Below, piece by piece: positions 51,821-61,106 of a stretch of 64,000 bases of DNA. The notes beneath the pieces were generated by a model. It ran no database searches and had not been told where the DNA came from. It saw nothing but the letters and a program-made list of their open reading frames with translations. The DNA is from Taibaiella koreensis (GTDB lineage: Bacteria > Bacteroidota > Bacteroidia > Chitinophagales > Chitinophagaceae). The DNA is taken from contig NZ_QVNU01000006.1 of NCBI RefSeq assembly GCF_003545715.1, forward strand, positions 186,001 through 250,000, in the 5' to 3' direction. Positions within the stretch are counted from its first letter, which is position 1. The number at the start of each line of letters is the position of its first letter. The position numbers and the translations under genes are program-made.

Positions 51821-53224
51821 ATGCAAACAGATTTCGATATCGTCGTTGTCGGCTCCGGCCCCGGCGGCTATGTAGCGGCGATCCGCGCGGCCCAACTTGG
51901 CTTTAAAACCGCGATCGTAGAAAAATACAATGTGCTGGGCGGCACCTGCACCAATGTAGGCTGTATTCCATCCAAAGCCCTCCTGGACACATCGGAACAC
52001 TACCATACTTTTACGCATAAGGCAGAGAAGCAGGGCATTCATGCCGATAATATCTCGCTTGATTTCACACAGTTCATTGCACGCAAGACCGATGTGGTAA
52101 AACAAAATACCGACGGCCTGAACTTCCTGATGAAGAAGAATAAAATACAGGTATTCTTTGGTACGGGTGCTTTCGTCAGCAATACACAGCTCAAGATAAC
52201 AGCTGCTGACAACAGCGAACAGACTATAACCGCCGCTTATTTCATTATTGCTACAGGTTCCAAACCGGCCACCATTCCGGGCGTTGCCATCGATAAAGAC
52301 CGTATCATCTCTTCGACCGAGGCGTTGTCGCTGAAGAACAAGCCGGAAGATATGGTCATCATCGGCGGCGGCGTAATAGGCGTAGAGATGGCATCGATAT
52401 ACAGCCGCATCGGCACCAGGGTCACGATTGTGGAATACGCCGACAATCTGATCCCGACCATGGATCGCGAGCTAGGTAAGGAGTTGCACAAAATATTGTC
52501 AAAATCGGGCATTGAGATTATACTCAACAGCAGGGTACAGTCGGCAAAGAACAATGGCAACAAGGCTACTGTTTCTTACCTCGACGCCGCCGGCGAACAG
52601 AAAGAGATCACTGCAGATTATTGCCTTGTAGCGGTAGGCCGTAAACCTTATACTGCCGGTTTGGGCATTGAAAACACCAAAGTACAGCTGGACGAGCGTG
52701 GCCGGGTGCAAACCAATGATCTGCAGACGGCGGAACCCAACATTTATGCCATCGGAGATGTGGTTGCCGGCGCCATGCTGGCCCATAAGGCTGAGGATGA
52801 AGGCGTTTTTGTCGCCGAAACGATTAAGGGTCTTACCCCGCACATCAATTACAACCTTATTCCCTCGGTGGTCTATACCTGGCCCGAAGTAGCCGGCGTG
52901 GGCTATACGGAAGAGCAGCTCAAGGAAAAGGGCGTCAGCTATCGTAAAGGTAAATTTCCCTTCCTGGCCAGTGGCCGTGCCCGCGCCGCCGGCGATCTTG
53001 ACGGCTTCGTAAAAGTGCTTTCGGACGATAAGTATGGCGAAGTGCTGGGCGTGCAGATCATAGGCGCCCGTGCTGCAGACCTGATTGCGCAGGCGGTAAC
53101 CGCTATGGAATTTGAGATCACCGATATTGAGATGGGTAAAATATGTTATGCCCACCCCACCTACGCCGAAACACTGAAAGACGCTTTCCTGGCGGCTTCC
53201 GGCCGTGGCGCCATCAATATGTAA
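51821..53224 (+). CDS. lpdA: dihydrolipoyl dehydrogenase (E3)
   Basis: This 467-residue flavoprotein reoxidises dihydrolipoamide of 2-oxoacid dehydrogenase or glycine-cleavage complexes with NAD. It has an FAD-binding GSGPGGYVAA at 11-20, redox-active C43-x4-C48 in GGTCTNVGCIPSKALL, NAD-binding IIGGGVIGVEMASIYSRIG, the second FAD motif YAIGDVV and a C-terminal H-x4-E dimerisation pair (CYAHPTYAETLKDA). Length matches the family. It is monocistronic, with a strong terminator. Confidence 0.95.
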   Translation: MQTDFDIVVVGSGPGGYVAAIRAAQLGFKTAIVEKYNVLGGTCTNVGCIPSKALLDTSEHYHTFTHKAEKQGIHADNISLDFTQFIARKTDVVKQNTDGLNFLMKKNKIQVFFGTGAFVSNTQLKITAADNSEQTITAAYFIIATGSKPATIPGVAIDKDRIISSTEALSLKNKPEDMVIIGGGVIGVEMASIYSRIGTRVTIVEYADNLIPTMDRELGKELHKILSKSGIEIILNSRVQSAKNNGNKATVSYLDAAGEQKEITADYCLVAVGRKPYTAGLGIENTKVQLDERGRVQTNDLQTAEPNIYAIGDVVAGAMLAHKAEDEGVFVAETIKGLTPHINYNLIPSVVYTWPEVAGVGYTEEQLKEKGVSYRKGKFPFLASGRARAAGDLDGFVKVLSDDKYGEVLGVQIIGARAADLIAQAVTAMEFEITDIEMGKICYAHPTYAETLKDAFLAASGRGAINM

Positions 53225-53250
53225 GCGGTAAAGTTCACAATTTTTTCAAA

Positions 53251-53298
53251 CAGGAAAGAGGCCGTCCCTAAAAACTGAGGGGATGGCCTCCTTTCCTG
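53251..53298 (+). terminator. terminator of lpdA
   Basis: CAGGAAAGAGGCCGTCCC (53251-53268) pairs with GGGGATGGCCTCCTTTCCTG (53279-53298) with one bulge and G-U pairs, followed by TTTGTT. Confidence 0.75.
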
Positions 53299-53367
53299 TT
53301 TGTTGGGATACAAAGGCACTTTCTAAACAGTTTTATAGCGCCCCCTCTGCCTCAGTCATTAAGCAAA

Positions 53368-53413
53368 AATGCCCTTGCATTATCTCGATGCAAGGGTATT
53401 ATCTATTTTTATT
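53368..53413. terminator. terminator-like hairpin near the VanZ-like gene
   Basis: CCCTTGCAT (53372-53380) pairs with ATGCAAGGG (53388-53396). A-rich DNA precedes and TATTATCTATTTTT follows. It may end readthrough from lpdA. Confidence 0.55.
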
Positions 53414-53463
53414 AAGGTGCTTTGGGAGACGGCGGTTGCTGCGCTTTTTACAGACGGAGCCTG

Positions 53464-53856
53464 CTACTCCTGCGATGGGCTTCCGCGATCTGGTTTAGCA
53501 TACGATTCAATCAAAGATAACAGGAGGTAAACAAACACGCCTCCCAAAACCGATGCCAGGACATCGAACCAATCAAATGTTCGCCCTTGAATAAAGAGTT
53601 GTGCCCCTTCGTAAAAAACCATTGCCAATACAGCCATTAAGCTCATTTTAAGAGGGCTATTGCCGGGCTTGTCTCCTTTAATGACCTTACTGGCCAGGGC
53701 GATCAGTATCACAGCGACAAAATTGGGGAGCGAGCCCGCTATAATGGAGTGTTTTCCCCAGGTCCTGAAAAGAAAAGCCCTGAAGCCAAGTTCCATTGCC
53801 ACACTCATCATTAATACGATCAACAGCGACAATCGTATTGCAGTGCTTTGCTTCAT
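53464..53856 (-). CDS. VanZ-like small membrane protein
   Basis: This is a 130-residue protein with four predicted membrane helices. The segment FYEGAQLFIQGRTFDWFDVLASVLGG resembles the conserved E-x2-Q-x4-R-x2-D-W-x-D motif of VanZ-family proteins, a group linked to cell-envelope antibiotic resistance but without a defined reaction. ATG 53856 is chosen because a perfect TACCTTTG box ends 6 nt upstream, inside the longer open frame. Confidence 0.65.
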   Translation of the reverse strand: MKQSTAIRLSLLIVLMMSVAMELGFRAFLFRTWGKHSIIAGSLPNFVAVILIALASKVIKGDKPGNSPLKMSLMAVLAMVFYEGAQLFIQGRTFDWFDVLASVLGGVFVYLLLSLIESYAKPDRGSPSQE

Positions 53857-53862
53857 ATTTGC

Positions 53863-53870
53863 CAAAGGTA
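53863..53870 (-). promoter_or_regulatory. -7 box TACCTTTG of the VanZ-like gene
   Basis: This is a perfect TAnnTTTG, 6 nt before ATG 53856 on the minus strand, implying a leaderless transcript. Confidence 0.55.
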
Positions 53871-54051
53871 ACCTATTCAATGCTCAGGCGGAATGCCTGG
53901 CACCTATCTTAAAAACCCGGATAACAAATACAATGTCGCTTTTTAAGAAACAAGATATCTATAGCCTTTCAAAATTTCGTCCCGCGAGGGCAATCTCTTA
54001 ATTAGGGGAACAGCTTTCTTTAACGTATGCCAATATCCTTTTTCAACAGGA

Positions 54052-54175
54052 AGAGATCCTTCATTCGCAAGCTGCGCAAGCGATTCAGGATGACAATGGG
54101 GCATTTACGAAATCGGATACTACGCAAAAACATCACGCTGTCTTGCTGAGGTCTGCGCAGCAACCGAAGCATCTC
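54052..54175. repeat. inverted pair of dispersed-repeat-like units
   Basis: 54052-54095, read on the minus strand, and 54139-54175, read on the plus strand, share TGTC-x-T-x-CTGA, then TGCGCAGC, then GAAGSATCTC, with a 43-bp spacer. The pattern resembles intergenic palindromic repeats I recall from many Bacteroidota genomes. Confidence 0.5.
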
Positions 54176-54441
54176 AAAACCTTCAAACAATTGAAGACAA
54201 TGCCCTAAAAGGCGCAGATGGTCAAGGCCTATTGTTAGCCACCGGCATATCCATTTAGCAGTGAAATGCTTTTAATGATGCATTTCACGCCCATCCTTTG
54301 TGTCTTTCGTACAACTCAGCGCTCTCGGCGGTTAAAGACATGACTTTTCCATAAGTGCTTAACTAAATGACATTGGATAACAAATAAGATAATCCTTCAA
54401 AGTGCAACCACTGCTCCCAACCTCGTTCCTTATAATATCTG

Positions 54442-54449
54442 TATTTTTG
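54442..54449 (+). promoter_or_regulatory. -7 box TATTTTTG of the aspartyl protease gene
   Basis: This is a consensus TAnnTTTG, 29 nt before ATG 54479. It rules out the GTG at 54449 as start. Confidence 0.5.
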
Positions 54450-54478
54450 TGCGCTACCAATGCTTACAAGAAACGATA

Positions 54479-55321
54479 ATGACAAAGAGATTTTTTGCCG
54501 CTGCAGGCCTGTTGATACTTTTATTATTCGCATCAAAAATGAATGCGCAAATTCCTTTTGAGCTCAATGAAAACGGGCATATTATCATCAAGGCCAAAAT
54601 AAACGGCGTAGAAGGGAAGTTTATTTTTGATACAGGAGCGGGTGTCAATGCGGTGTTTACAAAGTTTTCCCATAAAATAGAAAATAAGAAAACCAACAAT
54701 TTTTTTGTAGCGCATAGAGCAACCGGAGAGGAATTAAGTGTTGATTTATATGACGCCAACAGCCTCGAAGTCAATAACAAAAAATTCGACCATCAGCAAT
54801 ACGCCATCATTGACCTGGAATTCGGCGATATAGATGGGCTCATTTCGTTGCAGCCCTTCAGAAGCACGCCTGTTACTATTGATTATCAAAATCAGAAAAT
54901 CCTCTTTGATAAGCCTACCAAAAACGAAAAAAGTATTGATATACAGATTGGCGATTATGCCGGCCGTGCTATTGATATCTTCACCTATGTTCAATTGAAT
55001 GATACCTTGAACATTCAAACCTTATTGGATAGCGGCTCTGGTAAAAAATCGTTTTGGTTTAGTTCCAAACTAATGGAGCCGCTTCACCTGAATAAGGCAG
55101 ACTTCAAAATCGTTCCCATTACCAGCGACTTTAAAAAGCAAAACAACTATTACATGGGCAAGTTGGCAAAGCTGAATGCACCCAATGGCCTGCATCAAAT
55201 TGAAGGCCTGGATGTCGCCTTTGTAGACGGATTGATATACGAAGGCAAAACCGGTATCGATTGGTTGGGAAAGGTGCTTACTATTGATATCGCTAAAAGG
55301 AAAATATTCATTAAAGAATAA
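54479..55321 (+). CDS. exported retropepsin-like aspartyl protease
   Basis: This 280-residue protein has a signal peptide ending at KMNAQ. It has two aspartyl-protease half-domains: KFIFDTGAGVNAVF (DTG at about 52) and TLLDSGSGKKSFWF (DSG at about 188), the bilobed arrangement of Bacteroidota exported aspartyl proteases; GIDWLGKVLTIDIAKRKI closes the second lobe. It probably works as a periplasmic or surface protease. Codon use is more AT-rich than in the flanking 40-53 kb part. Confidence 0.83.
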   Translation: MTKRFFAAAGLLILLLFASKMNAQIPFELNENGHIIIKAKINGVEGKFIFDTGAGVNAVFTKFSHKIENKKTNNFFVAHRATGEELSVDLYDANSLEVNNKKFDHQQYAIIDLEFGDIDGLISLQPFRSTPVTIDYQNQKILFDKPTKNEKSIDIQIGDYAGRAIDIFTYVQLNDTLNIQTLLDSGSGKKSFWFSSKLMEPLHLNKADFKIVPITSDFKKQNNYYMGKLAKLNAPNGLHQIEGLDVAFVDGLIYEGKTGIDWLGKVLTIDIAKRKIFIKE

Positions 55322-55350
55322 ATTGGTGAAGCCGCACGTGCCCTATACGT

Positions 55351-55396
55351 AGAAAGACAAGCCTTTCAGCAAAAACGCTGAAAGGCTTGTCTTTCT
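55351..55396. terminator. 20-bp hairpin, tRNA-associated type, copy A
   Basis: A perfect 20-bp stem (55351-55370 with 55377-55396) around an AAAAAC loop. It ends the aspartyl protease transcript. The stretch 55360-55398 is repeated at 61107-61145 with one mismatch, where it follows tRNA-Phe. Confidence 0.85.
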
Positions 55397-55422
55397 TGGA
55401 GGTGAGCGGGAAATCGTCGAAC
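55397..55422 (-). pseudogene. possible tRNA 3'-end relic
   Basis: Read on the plus strand, TGGAGGTGAGCGG followed by GAAATCGTCGAAC looks like the complement of a tRNA acceptor arm and T-arm of the tRNA-Ala type with a disrupted T-loop. No D-arm or anticodon arm is found next to it. It sits directly against hairpin copy A, exactly as tRNA-Phe sits against copy B. Confidence 0.35.
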
Positions 55423-55454
55423 TTTTGTCAATTATTTACTCAAAATCAATGAGC

Positions 55455-55637
55455 TTATTGATTGTTGAAATATAGGCTTGACACCCTACCATAGCTTCTG
55501 ATTTGTATCTTGAGAAAGGTAGCTATTAGTGTTACGTAGCCAGAATGAATAAACCACTGGTCCGCCGCCCATATCCGGGACTTAACCAGGATAAAGCCCA
55601 AGACCGCTCCGAATAATAAACAGAACTTATAGATTAC
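55455..55637 (-). pseudogene. remnant of a membrane protein gene (CPBP-protease-like C-terminus)
   Basis: This minus-strand frame of 60 codons has no start codon. It contains LFGAVLGFILVKSRIWAAD, reminiscent of the last conserved helix of CPBP intramembrane proteases (G-x2-L-G ... W-A-A), then a hydrophobic helix and a basic tail. A stop lies just upstream in frame. I read it as a 5'-truncated gene. It could be a chance hydrophobic frame. Confidence 0.3.
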
Positions 55638-55703
55638 TCAATCATACCTTGCGGCATACAGGGAACCAGTAATTTCGTATCTTCCGTAAACGGTGCGTAT
55701 TTG

Positions 55704-57935
55704 ATGATACTTCTTAAAAAGATAACCAAGTGCATCCTGGTGCTATTACTTTGCGTAGCGGCTCCTATTGTTGTTGCCCAGTCATCCAAAGCAATACAGA
55801 TATTCACGGTTACCGAATACGTAAGCATGCATCTGCATCCCGGCGAACTCAATGCAGACCTGGAAGGAGTGCTTTGGTGGGGCAGCGACGACAAGCTCAT
55901 TTCGTTTGACGGTTACAATTACACTTCTTATCGTTTACCAGATCACCTGAACCCGTATAAAGACCATTCGCTTGTCCCTTTTGTCTATCAGGATAAGCAA
56001 GGCACTTATTGGGCTTTTATTGCCAACAACGGGCTCTATACCTTCAATCCCATTAGCGGACAATTTACGCCTTTCAAGCTACCTGACGAGGTACTCAGGC
56101 AGATCAATATAAGGCAAATTACTGCTAGAATCCTGTTGGAAGATAGCAAGGGAAGGATATGGTTTTCCCTAAACGGATATGGCTTACTCTGTATTGAGGA
56201 ACTGTCGCGGAAAGCTATATTCTATCCTGTAAAGGATACTGCGCAATACTCAGATTATATGTCTGCGAAATGGTTAAACAAGGGCTTGGAAATGGCAAAT
56301 GGCGACCTGTACTTCACTACCAATCATGGCATTTTACTATTGACAAGGGAAGGGGAAATAAAAATATTTAAGGCCCAAATGCCCCGGTACCGTAACATAT
56401 GTGCTTTACACGGGATTCAAAAAGGTAAAGACAGTACTGAGCTTATATTGAGCTGTTGGGGTGGCGGAATTGACATTTTTAATAGCATCACTAAAACATT
56501 TCATTATTACCTGCCAGAACGGGACGCCTATAGTGTGATGATAGATGTCCTTTCGCTGACGGACACCACTTTTTTCTTCCTAAAAAGAGACAATTTCGCA
56601 GAGGCGGGGTTTGGCATCTTTAACAGCAACACCAAAACGTTCCGGTTTTTAAAAGATATTGAATCACCCTTCGTGACCCGTGAATACAACAATATGATCC
56701 GGTCGGGCAATTATATCTGGGCCATTAACATCAACCAGCTTTACCGGTTTTATGTGCCTGCATTGTGCACCGGCGACAGCTTGAGTGCCCAGGCCGGGGC
56801 CTTTGAACCGGTAAAGCAGTCATTGGACTTGCGTCTCAATAAATTGTGGGTAAACGACGCCGAACGGAGTTTGCCCGTCGGCCGGCTTTCTTTGAAGAAT
56901 GAAGAAGGTAATGTACACTTCCGGTTTTCCTGCAAAGACGCCACCCGGCTTGACAGTGTATTGTTTGCCTACAGGTTAAAAGGATTCGAAGAACAGTGGC
57001 ACTATACCTATGATACCCACATTCAATACAATAACCTGTCGCATGGCAACTATACCCTCGAAATAAAAATCGCCAGGAGTCCTTTGGCTACTACTATAGA
57101 AACATGTACACTGCCTCTGTCGATAGCGGCAAAATGGTGGCAAACCCTTTATTTTAAACTATTCCTGCTGATTGCTGCTACTTTTATCCTGAGCCTGATA
57201 TACTATCTGCAAGTACGTAGGATAAGAGAAAAGGCAAAGCTGAAAGCGGTTTATGAAAAAAAGATAGCCGAGGTAGAGATGAAAGCGCTCAGGGCACAGA
57301 TGAATCCCCATTTCATTTTCAATTGCCTCAACTCCATTAACCGTTATATCGTCGTTAGCGATCATATTGCCGCCTCCCGCTATTTGACGAAATTTGCCAA
57401 GCTGATCCGCTTGATCCTCGATAATTCAGCCTCGGGTATTATCTCTTTACAAAAGGAAATGGAGGCGCTAGACCTGTACATCCAGATGGAGGCCATGCGT
57501 TTCCAGAATAAATTCAGTTATACCATCATGATAGATGACGGATTGGTGCCGGAAATGATACAAATACCGTCTATGTTGATACAACCTTATGTGGAAAATG
57601 CGATCTGGCACGGCTTACTACATAAGAAAAATGATGATTGCCTGCTGCAAATTACCTTCCGGAAAACGGATAACCATTTGCTGGAAATAATAGTCGCCGA
57701 TAATGGTGTTGGCAGGGAAATGTCGGCCAGGCTGAAAAACAAGGACGTTGCGAAAAACAGACCCAAAGGTTTGCAAATCACCAAGGACCGGCTGGAGCTT
57801 ATCAAAGAACTGTATGACATTACCGCAACCGTAACCATAACAGATATGGACCCTAAAGAACCTTCGGATGTAACAACGCGTGTATTGATTACGATACCTT
57901 TTATGGCAAACAGGACTTCAACAGAAAATATATGA
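55704..57935 (+). CDS. LytS-type sensor histidine kinase with beta-propeller sensor
   Basis: This 743-residue protein has a signal-like N-terminus (MILLKKITKCILVLLLCVAAP). The periplasmic region (about 30-480) has propeller-like repeats (LEGVLWWGSDDKLISFDGYNY, DSKGRIWFSLNG) and a Y_Y_Y-like module (AYRLKGFEEQWHYT). One membrane helix lies at about 485-505, then a His_kinase domain with H536 in QMNPHFIFNCLNSI and an ATPase with YVENAIWHGL and GVGREM. The stop overlaps the start of the LytTR regulator (ATGA). It probably senses an envelope or nutrient signal. Confidence 0.9.
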   Translation: MILLKKITKCILVLLLCVAAPIVVAQSSKAIQIFTVTEYVSMHLHPGELNADLEGVLWWGSDDKLISFDGYNYTSYRLPDHLNPYKDHSLVPFVYQDKQGTYWAFIANNGLYTFNPISGQFTPFKLPDEVLRQINIRQITARILLEDSKGRIWFSLNGYGLLCIEELSRKAIFYPVKDTAQYSDYMSAKWLNKGLEMANGDLYFTTNHGILLLTREGEIKIFKAQMPRYRNICALHGIQKGKDSTELILSCWGGGIDIFNSITKTFHYYLPERDAYSVMIDVLSLTDTTFFFLKRDNFAEAGFGIFNSNTKTFRFLKDIESPFVTREYNNMIRSGNYIWAININQLYRFYVPALCTGDSLSAQAGAFEPVKQSLDLRLNKLWVNDAERSLPVGRLSLKNEEGNVHFRFSCKDATRLDSVLFAYRLKGFEEQWHYTYDTHIQYNNLSHGNYTLEIKIARSPLATTIETCTLPLSIAAKWWQTLYFKLFLLIAATFILSLIYYLQVRRIREKAKLKAVYEKKIAEVEMKALRAQMNPHFIFNCLNSINRYIVVSDHIAASRYLTKFAKLIRLILDNSASGIISLQKEMEALDLYIQMEAMRFQNKFSYTIMIDDGLVPEMIQIPSMLIQPYVENAIWHGLLHKKNDDCLLQITFRKTDNHLLEIIVADNGVGREMSARLKNKDVAKNRPKGLQITKDRLELIKELYDITATVTITDMDPKEPSDVTTRVLITIPFMANRTSTENI

Positions 57936-58684
57936 TCAAAGCCATTCTGATAGATGATGAACCACATGCCCTGGAACTACTGGCATGGCAGTTGAAACAA
58001 TATTGTCCCGGTGTAACGGTTGCAGCACTCTGCTATTCGGCAGATGAAGGTATCGCTGCAATAAAGGCTCATCAGCCGCAGCTTATTTTCCTGGATATCG
58101 AAATGCCCCACAAGAACGGGTTTGACGTGATCCGGGCATTTCCCGATCCTGTATTCGATATTATATTCATTACAGCCTACAATGAATTTGCCTTGCAGGC
58201 ATTCCGCGCGGCGGCGCTGGATTACTTATTAAAACCTATAGACTCCGATGACCTTATGAGGTCTATAGCGCGCCATGAAAAAAAACAACTGCACCAACAA
58301 CTGAAGGATCAATTGCAACAATTGCTGCTGGAATACAAACCGGCAAAACCACCCATAGAGCGGGTTTCCCTGTCTACAGCCGACGGTATTATATTTGTCA
58401 GTCCACACGAAATTACCAGGGCAGAGGCATCCGGCAACTATTGCATCATTTTCTTTACCGACAAACATAAACTGCTTATGGCAAAAACACTCAAAGGTGT
58501 AGAAGAGTTGCTGGCAGATTATGGCTTTATCCGCATACACCAGTCGCACCTGGTCAATATCGCATGCATTGCCAAGTACAGCAAAAATGATGGCGGCATC
58601 ATTTTTATGAAAGACGGCACCCAACTCCCCGTAAGCCGCCAGCGAAAAGACGAACTTACCCGGCTCTTCGGACCCATCTACTAA
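57932..58684 (+). CDS. LytTR-family response regulator
   Basis: This 250-residue protein has a receiver domain with D55 in LIFLDIEMP and a C-terminal LytTR DNA-binding domain (about 145-245: RVSLSTADGIIFVSPHEITRAEASGNYCIIFF and the terminal FIRIHQSHLVNIACIAKY ... LPVSRQRKDEL). It overlaps the kinase gene by 4 bp, so the two are a cognate pair. Likely targets are unknown; the lipoprotein and T9SS genes downstream are candidates. Confidence 0.92.
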   Translation: MIKAILIDDEPHALELLAWQLKQYCPGVTVAALCYSADEGIAAIKAHQPQLIFLDIEMPHKNGFDVIRAFPDPVFDIIFITAYNEFALQAFRAAALDYLLKPIDSDDLMRSIARHEKKQLHQQLKDQLQQLLLEYKPAKPPIERVSLSTADGIIFVSPHEITRAEASGNYCIIFFTDKHKLLMAKTLKGVEELLADYGFIRIHQSHLVNIACIAKYSKNDGGIIFMKDGTQLPVSRQRKDELTRLFGPIY

Positions 58685-58773
58685 ATAGCAGACTACCGAT
58701 ACTCAATCATTGATGCAGTACAGTCAATAGCCCATTCCCGGTACGGAACAGCTGTTTATGTTTGTGGGAAATA

Positions 58774-59418
58774 ATGGCTATGAACAAATGGACACTTCCC
58801 CTATTACTGTCTTCCAAAACGCTGTTCTTCGTTGTCGTAATGCTGGTTGGCTGTAATACCGGGTCATCGACCAACGTCACTGCAGAAACGACAACCAGTC
58901 CCGCCGGCGTACCACAGGAAACGGTTGCCTCTTCAGCTGATCCCGGAAATGTATCTTTTAAAATTAACGGGGTCGCAGCCCTGACGGCTATTGAAAAAGA
59001 TGATGTAGCCGGCGGGCGCATCAATGCTATGAACGATCAGTTTTCGCTAACGCTTTTCGGCGATAATGTAAAGGATACTAAAAGAGGTATGCTCAGCTTT
59101 ACCTGCCCTGCATTTACCAAAGCTGCAGGTGTGGTAAAGAATGCAAGAGCAAGCTATACCCGTTACCTGGATGCACACGGGGGTAAGATCGTTGTGTATA
59201 GCAGCAAAGAAGGAACCTTTAGCCTCGAATTGACCAAAATGGAACAGCTTCCCGATGGGCCTGTTGGCGAAGAGTGGCTGGTATCCGGCACCTTTAGCGG
59301 AACGTTGCCCGTTGTATCTTATTATGTAAACGAAGCAAAAGACAAGACGCTTCAATTTACCGAGGGCCGTTTTGACAACCTGAAGGTGACAGTGCTGGGT
59401 AGAAAGAAAAATGAATAG
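58774..59418 (+). CDS. hypothetical lipoprotein
   Basis: This 214-residue protein has a lipoprotein signal (LFFVVVMLVGC, lipobox LVGC). A Ser/Thr-rich linker precedes a beta-rich domain (VSFKINGVAALTAIEKDD ... RINAMNDQFSLTLFGDN ... VSYYVNEAKDKTLQFTEGRF). A TATGTTTG box (58757-58764) precedes it; ATG 58774 is taken, ATG 58780 two codons later is equally possible. No enzymatic motif. It lies between the LytTR pair and a T9SS protein gene on the same strand. Confidence 0.65.
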   Translation: MAMNKWTLPLLLSSKTLFFVVVMLVGCNTGSSTNVTAETTTSPAGVPQETVASSADPGNVSFKINGVAALTAIEKDDVAGGRINAMNDQFSLTLFGDNVKDTKRGMLSFTCPAFTKAAGVVKNARASYTRYLDAHGGKIVVYSSKEGTFSLELTKMEQLPDGPVGEEWLVSGTFSGTLPVVSYYVNEAKDKTLQFTEGRFDNLKVTVLGRKKNE

Positions 59419-59457
59419 GCTGTTGTATTATCCGTTTTAACCCCTAAATATAAAACC

Positions 59458-60891
59458 ATGAAAAAGACATTATCTATACTTGCCTTATTCGCTTTGCTTA
59501 TCGCCCAACAGGCATATGCACAAACAACAATGACACGCCTGATTGCCCGGGCGTCCGATACATATCGCAGTCTTGGATTCGAGTATCTGGATAGCTCCAG
59601 CCTATCCTATACAGGTACACGAGGTGGCAAAATTGATGTTTTTGCCGGAATTCCGGCGTTGCCAGTTCCTAAGATTAGTTTTGATATTAAAACAGATTTC
59701 CTTTACGATGCAAGTGCCGGCATATGGAATAACCGCAATAAGTATCTCCATACTTTTGATGCCAACGATAATATACTTACCGAAGTACATCAGAATTGGA
59801 ATACGGCAGCAGGCACATGGGAAAATTACAGCAAAAGATCCTTCACGTACACGACGGAAAATCGCTTGGCAACATATGTCAATCAATTGTGGAATACAAC
59901 ATCCGGCAATTGGGATAATGTCGCAAAAAGCGTATACACTTATGATATTAACGGTAATATGACTTCGGAAATAAGGTCTGTTTGGAATACGAGCGGCGGC
60001 GTCTGGAATCTGCTGTCAAATTCTATTTATACCTACAACAGCAATAACCTTCGTGATGATTTTCTAAGTCAAACATGGAATACAGGCAGCAATACCTGGG
60101 TCAACTCTTTACACTGGATATATAGCTATACCGGTACTAATCTTGACTTCTCCATATTACAATTATGGAATACCGGCGCCGGCATATGGGATAACTATGA
60201 GAAGGACATTTATACTTATACAGTTACCCATAAAATAAGTATAGACGACCGTCAGAAATGGATTGCCGGAAGCTGGACCAATGACCGGCGCTATCTCTAC
60301 ATCTATACCCCGGGTGATGACCTGGACAACGTGACGGGCGAAGACTGGGATGCCGGGTTTAGTACCTGGATAAGTAAATCAAGAGACCTGAGTACCTGGG
60401 ATGCCAATCACAACAAAATAGCTAATGTGAACCAGCAGCTAAACACCAGTACACTTCTTATGGAAAATAGATACCAGACGCTTTATACCTATACAGCAGG
60501 TAACGATGTTGTTTTTATGGAAACAAAAGGATGGGATGCAGCTACAGCTACCTGGCAATATAATACCAGCTCATCGGGCCGGTCCCGTTTCTATTACGAA
60601 ACCTATAGCACTACGGGCATTGCACCGGTCGCCAATACTGTAAACTGTGTACTCTATCCTGTGCCCGCAAGCGATGTACTTCATATTAGCGTTCAATGGG
60701 AAGTTGCCAAACCAGTAGAAGTTGCCATTTGCGATATGTATGGTCACATTATCCAGCGCTGGACCGACAAATCCGTCACTGCCGCCTACAACCGTACCCT
60801 GCCGGTACAGCACCTTGCAGCCGGCAACTATATGATAAAGCTAAGCAGCGGAAACCAGACAGCAAACAAGGTATTTACGGTAACCAGATAA
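59458..60891 (+). CDS. T9SS-exported protein with W-N-T repeats
   Basis: This 477-residue protein has a signal peptide ending at AYAQ. From about residue 90 to 370 it holds seven or more tandem units of 37-40 residues with the pattern W-N-T-x2-G-x-W-x-N-x5-Y-T-Y-x4-N, likely beta-hairpin repeats. A T9SS sorting domain (LYPVPASDVLHI ... GNYMIKL) ends the protein. No catalytic motif; a surface or adhesin-like role is plausible. It is 39 bp downstream of the lipoprotein gene, so a shared transcript is possible. Confidence 0.82.
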   Translation: MKKTLSILALFALLIAQQAYAQTTMTRLIARASDTYRSLGFEYLDSSSLSYTGTRGGKIDVFAGIPALPVPKISFDIKTDFLYDASAGIWNNRNKYLHTFDANDNILTEVHQNWNTAAGTWENYSKRSFTYTTENRLATYVNQLWNTTSGNWDNVAKSVYTYDINGNMTSEIRSVWNTSGGVWNLLSNSIYTYNSNNLRDDFLSQTWNTGSNTWVNSLHWIYSYTGTNLDFSILQLWNTGAGIWDNYEKDIYTYTVTHKISIDDRQKWIAGSWTNDRRYLYIYTPGDDLDNVTGEDWDAGFSTWISKSRDLSTWDANHNKIANVNQQLNTSTLLMENRYQTLYTYTAGNDVVFMETKGWDAATATWQYNTSSSGRSRFYYETYSTTGIAPVANTVNCVLYPVPASDVLHISVQWEVAKPVEVAICDMYGHIIQRWTDKSVTAAYNRTLPVQHLAAGNYMIKLSSGNQTANKVFTVTR

Positions 60892-61106
60892 CCGGGCCAT
60901 TACCTTTTGACAACATAATCAGGTGCCTTCAGTTCAGCCACCGGTCAGGATAGCCTGCGACCGCTTTATGAATAGTGGTATCCCGGAACCCGATACCGGT
61001 CCCGCTTAACGCATTTTACCAGTCCCCCGGAATACCGCTTGATCGATTTTCCGCTTGATCCGGGATAAATATAATTTATCAAACCCAAGTCGACCCAAAT
61101 GAAAAA

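Larger units (their letters stand above)
53871..54478. other. 608-bp gap with a dispersed-repeat pair
   Basis: No supported gene. It contains the inverted repeat pair at 54052-54175, a 9-bp stem-loop (54261-54269 with 54280-54288) and the promoter of the aspartyl protease at its right end. One frame stays open for about 60 codons across the repeat (about 54002-54210) but has no start or signal and is explained by the repeat. Confidence 0.5.
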
